Shown: positions 44,939-56,994, counted from the first letter of the stretch. The stretch is DNA of 64,000 bases from Lasiosphaeria ovina (GCA_033439765.1 JAULSN010000012.1:124001-188000), one strand, 5' to 3'. Notes: generated by a model not told the origin, from the letters alone. Numbers and translations: made by a program.

Positions 44939-46541
44939 ATGTGCGACTACGACGAAGAGTGCGTGTCGAACGCCCTCGAAATGGTCGAAAATGGCGTCTC
45001 TTTGCGCCGGGCGGCCCAGGAATTTGGCATTCCGCTTACAACACTTCACCGCCGTAATCGCGGTGCAACAACACGCCGTCTGGCTCACCGCTCGGCACAG
45101 ATTCTGACCGAGGATCAGGAAGCCCGCCTAGCCGGCTGGATTCTCGGAATGGCTTCAATTAGAAGCCCGCCGTCGCATGAGACGGTGAGGCATCTGGCCG
45201 GCCGTATCGCCCTGATCGCCGGGAAGGAAGAAAAGGTCGGAAAACAATGGACACAACGCTTTACCGCCAGGAACCCTCAAATTGGCACCCAGAGAGCGAA
45301 GCGTGTTGATTCCGTGAGGGCTCAACGGTGCAACCCGGGAAATAATTGGGGAATGGTTCAAGCATTTCGACCTTCCTGCCGTCAGGGATATCAAGCCCGA
45401 GAACCGTTGGAATAAGGACGAGACAGGCCTGTAGGAAGGCCAGGGCAGTAACGGCATGGTCCTAGGATCTAAGGAATATAAGACCCTGATCAAGAGATGG
45501 CCCGGGGCCCGCACCTGGACCTCCTTTATTGAATGTATCTCGGCCATAGGGGAGGCACTTCGGCCATGCGTTATTTTTAAGGGGAAGAAGGTTCAATAAC
45601 AGTGGTTTCCTTTGGAGCTGAAGCTATTCAAGAAATGGAAGTTCACCGCCCAAAATAAGGGCTGGACCGACGACGAAATCGCCCTGGAATGGCTTCGCGA
45701 TGTCTTCATTCCGGGTACGGCTCCGGAGGACCCTGGAGAGGCCCGCTTGCTGGTCCTTGACGGTCACCATAGTCATATAACGTTTGACTATATGTGGCTA
45801 TGCTTCCTGAATAATATCTACCTTGTTTACCTGCCCTCATACGCCTCGTACGTTGTACAACCTCTCGATTTGGGCGTCTTCTCGTCCCTGAAGCAACTGT
45901 ATAGAAAGTTCCTGACTTTGACGACCGTATAGTCAGAGGCTACGCTTGTGGGCAAAAGGACGATGCTTGTGTGTTATTACAAGGCTCGGGAGATCGCTTT
46001 GAGGCAGGAAAACTGCAAGGCAGGCTGGTATGCCGCCGGGTTGTGGCCCTTGAACAAACAGAAGGCCCTACGCAGTCCTTTGTTATTGGAAAACGCGAAT
46101 GGAGTCAAGAAGGCCACAACTACTGCAGCGGTCCAACTGTTGGCCACTACTCCACAGCCCTCCAAAACAACAGAGGACCCGGGCACGTGGAAGACTCCCT
46201 ATAAGGTAGCGGACCTGACGATTCAGCTAGCCAAATTCAACATCGAAAAGAAGGCTAACAGGGCACAACGGGAGCTGTTCAAGAAGGTCGCAAAAGGCTT
46301 CAGCCGGAAGGATATCGACCTGGCATTACTTCAACACGAAGTCGCTGTGTTGCGGGCGCAGTTGGAGCTTGCAAGGAATAAAAAGAAGAAGGCTGTCACC
46401 GCGGACCCGAATAAACGCTTTGTTGACATCACGAAGATCAGGCAGGCGCAGATTGAGGCCGGGGCTACTCAGGAAGGCCTTGAAGAAAGCTCTGATGAAG
46501 GCACTATCGACGAAATAAGGTCCTGTATTGTTTGCGAATAG
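44939..46541 (+). pseudogene. Transposase of the Fot1/pogo-like element, inactivated
   Basis: Starts at ATG 44939 with a psq-type helix-turn-helix (EECVSNALEMVENGVSLRRA ... FGIPLTTLHRR), then a CENPB-type HTH (LTEDQEARLAGWILGMA). At about 45322 the frame shifts by one base. From there a single frame runs to 46541 and contains the DDE_1 domain: first Asp in NKDETGL, second in LLVLDGHHSH, third in QPLDLGVFSSLK. It ends in a Lys-rich coiled-coil-like tail. Stops in that frame: TAG 45432-45434 (GL*EG), TAA 45597-45599 (VQ*QW) and TAG 45930-45932 (TTV*SEA). The last two stand where Gln is likely (CAA or CAG to TAA or TAG), which fits RIP. Without these changes the protein would be about 530 residues, normal for Fot1 transposases. 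Confidence 0.92.
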
Positions 46542-46607
46542 CTTCATTGAACGGTAGTAATTTGAATGTTGACTGTCCCTGGCTTACACGGGCGAAAAAA
46601 GCGCCAC

Positions 46608-46653
46608 CGGCATGTTCCGCTGCCAGGGTGTTCCGCTTTTGGCCTAGTTGACT
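46608..46653 (-). repeat. Right terminal inverted repeat
   Basis: Inverted copy of 44764-44809 with a single mismatch (position 32). The same two subrepeats are present, ending at GGCCTAGTTGACT before the TA duplication. Confidence 0.93.
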
Positions 46654-46725
46654 TATTTACTGTGATATTTGCTATTTATAAGTATCTAGGTAGGTACTAC
46701 GTAATATTTAGGGATTGGAGTGTAC
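46654..46725 (+). repeat. Right half of the split dispersed repeat
   Basis: Continues the repeat interrupted at 44763: the TATTTACT start and the AAGTATCTAGG block match 60447-60515. Homology fades after about 46725. Confidence 0.7.
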
Positions 46726-47100
46726 AATACCTAGGTAGGTAAGGTAGTTACTATCCGGGGTAAACGAGGTGGCTATTAATCTATTGCTTTTTTCAGGTAG
46801 TGAAAATCGGGGTGTGGCTGAGCTAGTGACTTAGCGTAGATTTTTAATATACCTTTTGGCCAACTACAGTCCGAATAGACGTTCCTTATTCCAGCTCATT
46901 CTATCAACATCAGTACTAGTTTTACCACACTACTTAGAAACCATTGTGAAGCACGCCTTTCTTCCCTAATCTCTTCTACAAGCCCACCCCCTTCTTCCCA
47001 TATCATGTCCACCTCCGCGGAGGCGCGGACTCACTTGTTCCCATCTCCCCTTTCCAGGCCGGACGCGGTACTAGAACCAGCTTAGCCGTTAGTCAGCTGT
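46726..47100. other. Intergenic region
   Basis: AT-rich DNA with TAGGTAGGTA motifs at 46690 and 46730. No gene seen. Confidence 0.45.
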
Positions 47101-47164
47101 TTATTCACACTATCCCGTAACCACACGTATGCTTATTCACACTATCCCGTAACCACACGTATGC
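47101..47164. repeat. Perfect 32-base tandem duplication
   Basis: Two identical 32-base units, 47101-47132 and 47133-47164. The duplication lies over the end of the CorA-like relic and duplicates its last codons, giving a second copy of its terminal residues in another frame. Confidence 0.95.
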
Positions 47165-49356
47165 TTGCTTGATCAAAGCCCACAGGCTCTTGAGGGCACT
47201 ACCAATGAAGTCAAGCAAGTCCTGGACATAATAGGCCATGGCGTACGTGAGCAGGGACAGAACCAAGCGATAAATGATGAACCACATGAGTCCCCGGTTG
47301 GGATGGAGCTGGTCGCTAGGGATAGCAAAGAGGGCCTGTTGCATTTCGCTGCGTTAGCCAACGATTGCCGACAGAGAAAGCCCGTGCCGGCTCGACTCGG
47401 GGTCAGAGAGTAAGGGAGTTAGAGAGAGCAGACTTACAGCCAGCAATGCAATTGGCAAGTAGGCAATGGTGAGATAAGTCAGCCTCTAGACAGTGCCGTT
47501 CTACGAGATGGACGTCTTGCTATGCTCCAGAGACGCGCTGCTATCTCTCATGCCCAGGACAGCCGTGAACTAAAGAATTTTATAGTTAGCCACTCGCCCG
47601 GGCACGGTTCGAACGTCTCCTCTGGGGAGTTTGTAGCTTGACATACAAATACCTTGTATCGTTCCTTCAGCTCGATTCGACGCTGCAATGTCGACCTAAG
47701 GACCATCATCTGCACGAAGCTGCTGTCGAACTCATAAATATACTCCTGGCAAAGCCTTTCCAGAGCTGGACTGCGAATGCCATAGCCCTGGATACCCAGT
47801 CAAGTCAGATATCCATCCAGATTCAGAGATCGGGGGTAATTTCGGAGATACGTACGCATTGGACTTAGTCCATCAAATCCTGCTTAGCATCCAGGAAGCT
47901 CTGTACCGACGCACTTAGGCTGTCCTGCAGCTTGTGCAGCGTCTCAAGACTCCGAAGCACCAGCTCGAATCGGCGTGGAGACTTTTGTCGGCAGACCACT
48001 CTTGCGACATGTTCTTGAAGTTTGTCTAGTAGATTGTGATAAACAGCCAAGAAGGGAGTCATCCTGTCGCTGTTGTGATAAAGTCCCTCGCCGAAGCATT
48101 TCTCAAGTGGCACCAAAGCGTTGTAGCATTGACTCTCGGGTCCCCCTGAACGTCTGTCAGCCTGATATCAGCGTCAGACGTGGATCGCATTAGCTCCAGT
48201 CTCCTGTAGTCTCCATCTGAGCCCAACTGGTATATCTCTATCTGGAGCCTAATCTTGCGCGTATCATCATAATAACGAATCGTTTTTGTATAGAATAGTG
48301 CACCTTCGGGTGCGTCAGGGGCCCGTGGCTTGCTCGAGATAGAAACGTCTTGCACCTCGTCGCGCAGTTCACTATTTTCTATGAATAAAGTCACTCCCTC
48401 TGGATAAAAGTTGGACAACACCGGGCGATTGCGTTTCTGTGAGTCGACCCGGAAGGTTTGGTTGCCGCATTTATCTCCAAATAAGGTATGGTCCTGAAGC
48501 CGATCCTCGTCTTCGAACGTGTCAAACCAAACAGGACCGCCAATGGTGAGCATTATCTGCGCCGTTCGAGGGAAGTGACGGCATTTATGTTTGTGTTTTT
48601 TGTTCAGGCTGAAGTGCCCCGCCGTCCTCGACACGCAGGATCTGATAGAACGCGCCATCCATGGCGCACGAAAACATCTAGCATGTGCCAATGTGTGTCT
48701 CTTTGGTCATGCCCTCCTCGCCATAGTTCAGTATTCTTTGGTGTCCACCAGCTCGCGTCGGCGAAACAGGGGGTTCGGACTCGCCAGGATCATTTGGGTG
48801 GTCCTTGTTCTCGTATAGGTCGAGAAGGCATTCGTTCATCGGCCAACGGTAGTTGAAGCAACCGCGCTCGATCATCTTCCCAAGGCAGAAGCTTAATCCC
48901 TGCTAACCGTCTGAGCCCTTGGGAGCGTTTGGGTCAAAGATATTGTCGGCTCTGGACACCTCAAGTCCAAACGTAGAGGAGCCATCAAATTCGTTCTGTG
49001 CCCTAGATAAGGAAAAATAGAGCGAGGTGGAAAAGCTGCCCCTGACCATGACAAGGCCCCGCTGTTTCCATGGCGCAGATAGATAGAGAAGCTCGCCGCC
49101 ATAGTTGCTGCTACCGGCGTTCCCAGAGTCACCCCAGTCAAACGCGCTAGATGGAAGGTGGGAAAAGACATTGCAGCTATTGTATGTTGGACCTAAAGGC
49201 TAAGGGTTAGATATCAACACGGCTGCTAGAGTGTCGACGGCAGCAAGGGCATCATTCTGGGTAGTTTCTCGACTCACCACGAGCAGTGCGCCTGAGCCAG
49301 TCGAAATGAGCCTGACCGGCCTCTTGGTTGAGCCTTTGCAGAGAATCCCAGCTCAT
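47105..49356 (-). pseudogene. CorA-like membrane protein gene, multiply interrupted
   Basis: Starts at ATG 49356 (MSWDSLQRLNQEAGQAHFDW), with a plausible intron at about 49265-49195, then a well-formed N-terminal domain (SSNYGGELLYLSAPWKQRGL ... STFGLEVSRADNIFDP). Further blocks follow in shifting frames: RILNYGEEGMTKETHIGTC then TAG (48680-48678), TIGGPVWFDTFEDEDR, ALVPLEKCFGEGLYHNSDRM, and a coiled-coil stretch ending LMD with TAA (47867-47865). Next are LRSTLQRRIELKERYK and VLGMRDSSASLEHSKTSIS, interrupted by TAG at 47503-47501 and 47488-47486. The end carries two membrane segments (RLTYLTIAYLPIALLA; WFIIYRLVLSLLTYAMAYYV). The last part matches the C-terminal two-helix region of fungal CorA-like proteins. 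At least one frame change (near 48150) and five stops are present. Not functional as read. Confidence 0.75.
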
Positions 49357-49888
49357 TTTTAAAGCAATCGAGTGCCAGGGTGGGTTGGGAAGAATACTTG
49401 ATTAGCTGATGATAATAAATTCAGGAGAATTATCTAAGACGGTGATTGACTTGGAGAGAACACTAGTTCCTTCGTGACGGGAAGGTGGACGAGTTGCGTA
49501 GGGACACCCTGGACTAGTCGAGACGATACGGCTCCAGAATGCAGCACCCGCACGAAGGCCTCGGCCTTATCGATAGAGCGCTATTGGTTTTCGCTAAATG
49601 CACTCCGTAATGGACAACCTATTTCAGTTGCTGATACGTAGCCCGTTCTCATTTTGGCCGCAGCAGATACTGGCGTCGCGTGCTGTGCGGAAAAGGACAT
49701 CCCAATGTCGGTGTGCAACAACCCAAACAAGTGTGTAATTTATCATACACGCGCTGTGATCAAAACAGCTATCTGAGTAAATGCCCAACCATAATCTGCC
49801 TTGCCTTTTGTCCCTGAGTATCTCGATATCCTAATACAGTCCCCAAATCCAGTACAGTTAGGGGGGGGGGGGGGGGGGCGACCTACAT
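49357..49888. other. Intergenic region with an 18-base G run
   Basis: No gene. A run of 18 G occupies 49861-49878, directly beyond the stop of the DUF4139 gene. Confidence 0.5.
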
Positions 49889-52389
49889 CTAGTCGCACTG
49901 CATGACACGTTCCCCTGCAGGCAGCGCAACCTCGTACTCGAGCATGAGCTTAACGCAGCGGCCAGCATTGAGCTCGACATCCCAGGACACTTCGCCGCCC
50001 TTCTTGAGCACTGCCGAGGCCTTGCCCCAGTCCTTCTCTTCTTTCGCGTCTCTGCCAGGGCGTCCCGTGGGGATTCCGTCGGCGGCGCCGATCGTCATGC
50101 CGCGGGGATGTAGGATGTCGATGCGGAGCTTCTCGTCCTCGGACACGGGGACCTGGTCAAACACGGTGAGGCTGACAGGCTTGCCGGCTGTGGCGCGCGT
50201 GTTGGCAATTGTGATGGTGCGTGTATACACCGAGTTGTCACCCTTGGTGAAGACGCCTGTCGTGCTGCGCTTGACGTCGGGCTCGGGGTAGATGACGCGG
50301 ATGGCCGGATCGACGCCTAGGCTAAGGGGAAAGATGTCCCCGGCGCTCACACGCGGCAGCCTCGAGCGTCCCATGAATGTACCATCCAGAGTGAGACCTG
50401 TCGGCCCGCGGAGGAGGGTAAGTTTGCTCGTGTTGCGAAGCCGCGCCTTGAGATACGCCACAGGCCTGTACTTGGCGACCACGGTGCGAGAAAATTGAAC
50501 ATTGGAGAACGAGATACGCGCCACGCGTTGTTTGGAGGCCGTCGAGCTGGGCTTTAGTGTTTTGAGATTGGGCAGGTCATACGTAGCGGTGAGCCCCGTT
50601 TCCTCGAAAGACGATTCCTGGAAATCCAGAGCAGGCGTTGGTTCGAGCATTGTTGCCCCGTCGTCCTCATTCTCATCGTCATCCTCAGCGAAGAATCTCC
50701 CGCCTCCACGGCGTGACACTTCTTTCCTCTTCAGCGGGGCGGCCGCAAGAGCATCGGATAGTGGGGTGGGGCCTATGTTCGAGTTTGCCGCAGCTCCGAA
50801 ACCACCGCCACCGAACGCAGGAGGTGCCGGGGCTGCCGGGGCTACCGATCCGAAAAGACTCCCACCTGGCGGTGGAGGTGCCGACCTGTAGGCTGTCTGT
50901 CGCGTCCTCCCATGTTGTTGATGCGCGATCTGTTGCACATGCTGCTGTTGCATTTGCATTTGCTGCTGCTGCTGCGGCTGCATCTGCTGCATCTGCTGTG
51001 CCTTGGCCTGGACATGGGCCTGCATGTACGGGTTAACCAACCCCTTGACACCAAATAGCTCAGCTCGAGGCTTTTGCGATTGGTAATAATTCAGCGAGGT
51101 CTGCCAGACATTTTGCTCGGCCCGCTCCTCGCGGCTCTGCACGGCATCGCTGACCAGTATGCCGTTCCCTTTTCCTGCAAGTTTGACACGCCACGGCTGA
51201 AGGATCGGAATATCATCCTTTAGGCCCGAAAACGTGGTCTGCGACGTGCTGAGAATAACCTTGCAGTTTTCCCAGGTCTCCGATGTCATGTTGGTCAGTT
51301 GGGCATCGAAGCAAAGCAGGGCACTACTTGTGGTGGTTGAGAGAGCAAGGTCGTAACTAGGAGACCAAAAAGCGGACGAAGTGACATAAGAAAGAGTGAG
51401 GTTGCAAGTAAAGTCCTCCGACGGGGACTCGCCCTCTTTCTCGGAAACGACTTTGACAATGTCGCTAGCGCTAGCAATAGAACTCCGGCGAGACGGTGTT
51501 GGAGAGAAGCTGGTGGCATCGAGGGTGATGCGCACGGTGTAACAAGATCGAGGCCAGAACTGCTCGCGCTCTGTTCGGACTCGAGCCTTCTCGTTCAGTC
51601 GCTCTTCCGCGCGCCGGCGCAACTTCTCCTTGAGTTTATCTTTGGCACGTTGCACCTTCGCCTTGGCCTTTGCAGCCTTATCCTTCTCCTTGCGCTCAGA
51701 CTTTTCGAGACGCCGCTGCTCCAATCGCAGCTTGGAGATATCCCTAGTCAACTCGCGGTCGCGGATGATGCCCTCCATATGGTCCTGGAAAACCTTCTCG
51801 CGTTCCTTCCGGTAGGTTTCGACGCCCGTCTCGATGTCGACGTTGCGCTTTTTGTCGAGAGAGACGCCATAGGCATCAAGCATCTTGAGCCGGCTCTCGG
51901 CGCTCGCAATAATCTCCTTGGCGCGCTTTTGCTCGTCACTGAGGCTCGTGATGTTGTCGCGTACATCTTCCAAGGCCTTGTTGATGTCCTCGGCTTCATC
52001 CTCCTCCTCCTCGTCGTCTTCTGACGTGTCTTTGTCCTCGTCGTCATCGGAGTCGGGGTAAATATCCTCGAAGATGTCGTTGTTGGGCAGGAGCGTGACG
52101 GCAATGTCGGTGATGATGGCTGCGCCGGTTCCCTCGACCTTGATGGAGTCCTCATCGGCAGTAGGGGTCAGGCCTACAATCGTGATCTCGTTTGCACCGG
52201 GCTAGACGAGCGAGCGTTAGTTAAAAGGGATTGGACGAAGATTTGGGAACGAGAAGGGTGACAAATGGGACGAACCTTGAGGGCCACATCCTTGATCTCT
52301 CGCACGACCTGAGCTCGAGTGGGGAAGAGGGTAACGGAGCGGGTTGGGAGATCGCGAATGCGAAACTCGCGCTTGTGGGGGGCCTCCAT
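49889..52389 (-). CDS. DUF4139/DUF4140 (mucoidy inhibitor A-like) family protein
   Basis: Exons 52389-52276 and 52201-49889 (74-nt intron) give 808 residues. The N-terminal DUF4140-type domain (TRSVTLFPTRAQVVREIKDV, PGANEITIVGLTPTADEDSI) is followed by an acidic stretch (YPDSDDDEDKDTSEDDEEEE). A long charged coiled coil follows (about residues 115-255; ERKEKDKAAKAKAKVQRAKD). The beta-rich DUF4139 domain comes next (LTLSYVTSSAFWSPSYDLAL ... LTNMTSETWENCKVILST), broken by a Gln/Met-rich insert, and the protein ends in LEYEVALPAGERVMQ. The family is widespread in bacteria and eukaryotes with no firmly assigned biochemical role. The gene is intact and, with the divergent gene at 53508, defines a shared 1.1-kb promoter region. 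Confidence 0.85.
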
Positions 52390-53507
52390 TGTCTCTGGCA
52401 GGGGAGAACCTGAACGACTTCGTTCGAGTAATAACAAGACAGGGGGGTTGGCAAGAAGGAACCAAAGTTCAGGAGCACGTGCAGGATGGAAGAGACTTGA
52501 CTCTTCCGGTTGTGTCAACGATGGGATGGAGGAGTGGAACAGAGAAGAAAGGAGTTGAGACTCTCAGGTATACTTATACCTCGAGGAAGCTAGGCAGCGC
52601 AAGGCAACACTCGGCCTTTCTTTTGGTGGTGCTGGTCGCGCCCTATCCCTTGTTCTTGCGCAGGGCAGGAGTTTGGGCTTTGGCACCGTTGAGGGAACGC
52701 AATTTACTGGGAGCTCCGACGGACAAGCTGCAGCTCCGTGCACTCAAAATGCGTCACCCCTAGGCACCAGTGGGCAGAGAGTGACTCAATGGGGTTTTCA
52801 TTGGTCAATGGGATTTAAGGCCTGACAGATTAGGCCTTCACGCTGAGGAGCTTCTCCACCCCATTTGCGGGGATTAGGTTATGCCCAGCTGAGCAACACG
52901 CCAGTTCCCAAGACCGTACAGTACCTAGCTCCAGGGCTTCGGATGGTGGGTCACCTCAGGTTGGTAGGACTTGAGGTTCTGCGGCTGAAAAGCTGAGACG
53001 CTAAGAACAAGATTGTGGGCCAGACGACAAATTTTGGAGGCAGCCTACGGATACAACCCAACAGCTTCTCAAGTGAAGTGCCTGTCAGTTTGTTGACCCA
53101 CAGAGCAGCCCGGCGGGGCGAAAAGGTCTCCAGCTCCATTTGGTCCACGTGGGGAAGGTTGATCGGACGGAATGCCCCGCAAATGCTGCCACATCGACCC
53201 CCAACTCCCAGCCCCTGGGATTTCGATGGAAATGCCGCTTGGGAAACACCGAACAATGTACGGTTATGACACGCTGATTTGCTTCACATCGAACGCTCAT
53301 CGCGTAGAAGAAGCAGATACTTCCACATATTTACCTGATTAGCAACAATTCCATCTTTGGTTTATTTTAGGACGTGCAACCAAAGAAACTCGCCCGACTT
53401 CGCTAACCTCGACCGTGGCTCCTTGGGTGGATCACTGAGGTGGAGATCGACGACGACGACGACGACTAGAACGGCCACCGGACAACTAGCAACACAGTCT
53501 CCAAACC
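52390..53507. other. Shared promoter region of two divergent genes
   Basis: No gene. A CGACGA run at 53448-53465 lies just before the downstream ATG. Short ORFs here overlap on both strands. Confidence 0.45.
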
Positions 53508-54481
53508 ATGGCCACACAGGCACAGACTAAAGGTGCAGCCGACGAGTTCTACGCCATGTCGGCTCCGACTTCCGGCCTGCCCTACAAGCCTGCAGCGGCA
53601 GAGCCAGCATACGGCCCTCTGCCCCCGCTCGCTGCGGCTGGCGCTCCTGGCACCGCCATGGATGCCTCATCTTACCGCCCGCCGTTGCAGCCGTCGGGGC
53701 TGACGTACCCGCCCCCGGCGCAACCCAACTCGGTCCCGTCGTTCGCTCCACCGCCAAATGTCAACGGCCAGCCCATGGCGGCGCCGCCGCTGGTGGTGAC
53801 CGACCCCATGACGCCCCTCCCGCTGGCAACCAACAGGCCCGGCCTACAGGATGCGCGCACATCTACGGCCCTTGCGCTGCGCGAGTACATGAACCTGCAG
53901 CGCGCACGACTCCGAAAGGACGAGGTCGGCATCGGCGAGCGCCTGCGCATCCAGGCCTCGACGGTGCTCGGCGACCTGCAGACGCTGCGACAAGAAGTGG
54001 CTGATCTCGTCACCGAGGCCGAGTCTCACCGGTGGCGGCGATTCATGATTGGTGGTGCAATGTAAGTCTCTAGTCAGATTCACCTCCCATATATGAGCTC
54101 CATCCTCGTCGGATGCATATATGCTGACCGCACTCCCTCCAAAAAAGCGCATCCTTCATCCCCATCGTGCGCGCCATCTTCCGGCGGCCCAGGCACGAGA
54201 AGGAGTCGTCCAACGATACCGAGTACGCGTTCAAGAAGAGCAAGTCGCTCGTGGCGCGCATCCTGGACTCGGCGCGCCGCCCGGGCATCGCCACCGTGGC
54301 CTTCTTCGTGTTCGCCGTCATGTACGTGTTCCAGAACGAGGTGTCGCTGCGCGTCGGCCGCACCGTGGCCAAGCGCCTCAAGCGCCTCAGCACCAAGATC
54401 GAGAACGGCGAGGAGGAGCTCAACGAGGACGACCTGAGCCTGCTGGAGGGCTGGAGGTGGAGGGTGTTGATGTGGAGCTGA
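53508..54481 (+). CDS. Conserved fungal membrane protein, unknown function
   Basis: Exons 53508-54061 and 54148-54481 give 295 residues (86-nt intron). The first 120 residues are Pro/Ala-rich and probably disordered. A helical segment follows (ALREYMNLQRARLRKDEVGI ... STVLGDLQTLRQEVADLV). Two hydrophobic segments follow: one spans the splice junction (FMIGGAIASFIPIVRAIF), the other is GIATVAFFVFAVMYVF near residue 245. A basic segment and an acidic end follow. The splice restores a continuous hydrophobic helix, which supports the model. No enzyme motif; function unknown. Confidence 0.72.
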
Positions 54482-55051
54482 GTCGGTTGGATTTGGGTTT
54501 GGCGTCTGAATGTTGGCTAGTTGAAATGTGTTTGATGTGATGTTTTTTTGGGATGTGTCTTTTGGATGTCTGGTGTTTCACATTTGCTAAGTACCTACTG
54601 TCACGACTCATTGGCGTTGGATGTCTATATCTTTTGGAGCACATATATATACCTAGTATGGGATTATGAGATTTATGTTCATGTTGTCTTTTGTTTTCGT
54701 TTTTTGTCGTAGTAAGAAGCCTCGGGCTCTTGGGGCGGAGTCACTTCATCTACATGTGTACTCCTTGGATTTGCTGTTTTCGTGTTTGTTGCTTGAATTG
54801 TGGAAGCCACGAGACATGGGTGCTTTGGGTACTGGTCCCAATCTGGCAAACGGTCGAGAGAAGGAAGACAGGCCAATATCGGTGTTAAAGCGTGCTCTCC
54901 TTAAATCCGACCACGTGACGAGAGCTTGGTTTGGTTGAACGTCGCGCGTGGAGGCGGTCAACACCTCGACCCTGCAGTGCAGCAGTCTGAAATCCCACCT
55001 CACATTTGACTTAGGCGACAGGCGCCACTGCCTTTGACCGCCGAACACGCG
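54482..55051. other. Intergenic region
   Basis: T/G-rich 3' region and promoter of the next gene. Nothing recognised. Confidence 0.45.
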
Positions 55052-56994
55052 ATGGGGGGGAGTGAGGGCAACATGGAACAACCGCCTAAACCTCCTGCAC
55101 GCGCTAGGCAGGATCGAGGCGATTCCCGTGCAAACTGGAGGCCGAAGAGGAAGGTCAAAACCGGATGCCAGACGTGCAAGTAAGTCATTGAGCACCTTGC
55201 CTGTTCAGTCTTTGCTCACGGTCCTAGAGAATCCGCAAAGTAAAGTGCGACGAGGGCCGGCCTGCATGTCTGAGATGTCTGTCGACTGGCCGAGTCTGTG
55301 AGGGCTATGGCATCTGGGGCGGCGGAGGCGGAGGCGGAGGCGGAGGCGGAGGCGGAGGCGGAGGCGGAGGCGGAGGCGGAGGCGGAAAGGCAGCGCAAGG
55401 GAAGACACGCAACCCAGACCCTGTGCAGCCCAGCTCAAGCCCTCAAGCCCTAGTTCTCAAAAGCAACGTCGCTCCAGAGAGCCAGCTCGAGCATGAGCTT
55501 CTCGACTGGTTCCGCTACCGGACCATCGCCAAGCTCCAGGGTCCCTTTCGCTCGCAGTTCTGGCATGACCTTGTGATTAGCGCGAGCCTGGAAGAGCCGT
55601 CCGTCTTCCACGCTATGCTGGCTCTCAGCTCGCTCCACAGGGGCGACCTTAATGCCGACCAAGCACGGGGACGAGCTTGGGACAAGCCCCTGCCCAAGGA
55701 CCCTGGAAGCGTGGAGTCCTTCACTCTGTCCCAGTACAGCAAGGCCATAAACCACCTGCTCCAGCCTCGCTTCGCCTCCCAGGACAAGGCCGCGGTGCGT
55801 GTTGCTCTAGTGGCTTGTATGCTGTTCACCTGCCTCGAGCTCCTGCGCGGGCGCTACCGGGCAGGCAACATTCATCTGCAGAATGGGATCAAGCTACTGG
55901 CCGTGCTCAAAGGACACGGTCATAAACTGCCACGCAGGGGTGTGTCACCCAACCCCAGTTTCAATCATGGATGGAACCGGGACTCAGTCGACGATTGGCT
56001 CACCACCGTTTTCAGTCGCATGAACTTGTCGGCGGTACAGTTTGGCCAAGGCCGCTGGACGTGTCCGGGGCCAAGCCTGACCCGCCGCCAGTCACCACCA
56101 CTCGCCTTTGAGTCCCTTCTGCAAGCCCGGGATATTCTAGACCGTCTGATCACCGATATCTTGCATTTGACGGCGCTTTCTTGGCAGCGAAATGCCCTAG
56201 CAGATGGCTCGGCAGACTCGGCCTCCGCCGAAAAAGATCTGCTTGACGAGCAACGGCGGATCAGGTCGGACTTGGCGGCATGGCTGAACGCTTACATGGC
56301 CTTTGGCAACGACGCACCGGGCCGGCTAGATGGCCTGCTCGAGATCGGCTACCAGCTCCTCTTTCTCCACTACAACATGGCGGCGATCATGGCCGCCACG
56401 TGTCTGCGGTCCGCCAGCGACGAAATGGCCTACGACGCCCACCACCACAGCTTCGCCTTCATCATCACCCACTCGCTCACATTTCTCGAGGCCATCCGCG
56501 CCATCCACGCCTCGCAAGACCCCGTGTACGGAGTCTCGGCGTTTGTGCCGTCGCTGTTCACCGCCGACACGGGCTGGACGCCGCCGCTATACTTCACCGC
56601 CCTGCACTGCCGCGTCCGCCGCGTGCGGCTCGCAGCTATCCGGCTCCTACGCGCGCTCCCCGTCCGAGAAGGTATCTGGGACGCGACGGTGGCGGCGGCC
56701 GTGGCAGGGGAGGTCATGCGTATCGAGGAGAGTAGCGCGTATTCCGAGGATGTCGACCTGCCGCAGGTTTCCGACGGCTTTCCGTTTGACGGGACTGCGC
56801 GCAACCTGCACCAGCTCACAGAACTCGATGTACTGACTCACCCGCCGCTGCCGGCCGCGTGCAGGGTGTCCCATGTCCGGGTCGCCCTGCCCGACAGCCC
56901 GCTGGGCATCACCATGCTGACCTGCAGGCGGGAGAGGGGTGACGGCAGCGGCTACGAGGTCATTACGGCGGAATGTGCCGCAGCTAGCAGTTGA
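55052..56994 (+). CDS. Zn2Cys6 fungal transcription factor with polyglycine linker
   Basis: Exons 55052-55179 and 55230-56994 give 630 residues (623 if the in-frame ATG at 55073 is used). The 50-nt intron splits the zinc cluster, which reads GCQTCKIRKVKCDEGRPAC followed by LRCLSTGRVC: C-x2-C-x6-C-x6-C-x2-C-x6-C. Directly after it is a run of 23 glycines from a GGCGGA hexamer repeat. The fungal_trans_2-type regulatory region begins at LDWFRYRTIAKLQGPFRSQF and includes VFHAMLALSSLHRG, LFTCLELLRGRYRAG and the C-terminal WTPPLYFTALHCRVRRVRL. It resembles the regulator at 62339-64000 block by block (PPLYxxALxCRVxRxRxxA, VREGIWDA versus HREGLWDG). Likely nuclear regulator; targets unknown. Confidence 0.87.
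55321..55386 (+). repeat. GGCGGA hexanucleotide repeat, 11 units
   Basis: Perfect 66-base array in frame, encoding 22 glycines next to the zinc cluster. Likely length-polymorphic between strains. The many Arg/Leu or Ser/Ala ORFs on the other strand are shadows of it. Confidence 0.95.

Larger units (their letters stand above)
44764..46653 (+). mobile_element. Fot1/pogo-type Tc1-mariner DNA transposon, 1890 bp, mutated
   Basis: Bounded by 46-bp terminal inverted repeats (44764-44809 and 46608-46653) that differ at one position, and flanked by the dinucleotide TA on both sides (44762-44763 and 46654-46655), the standard target-site duplication of this superfamily. The interior holds one transposase gene in the plus orientation that is broken by a frameshift and three stops. 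A homologous but uninterrupted site exists at 60447-60448 in this same window, which proves the insertion boundaries. The element cannot move by itself but could be mobilised by an active relative. Confidence 0.93.
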
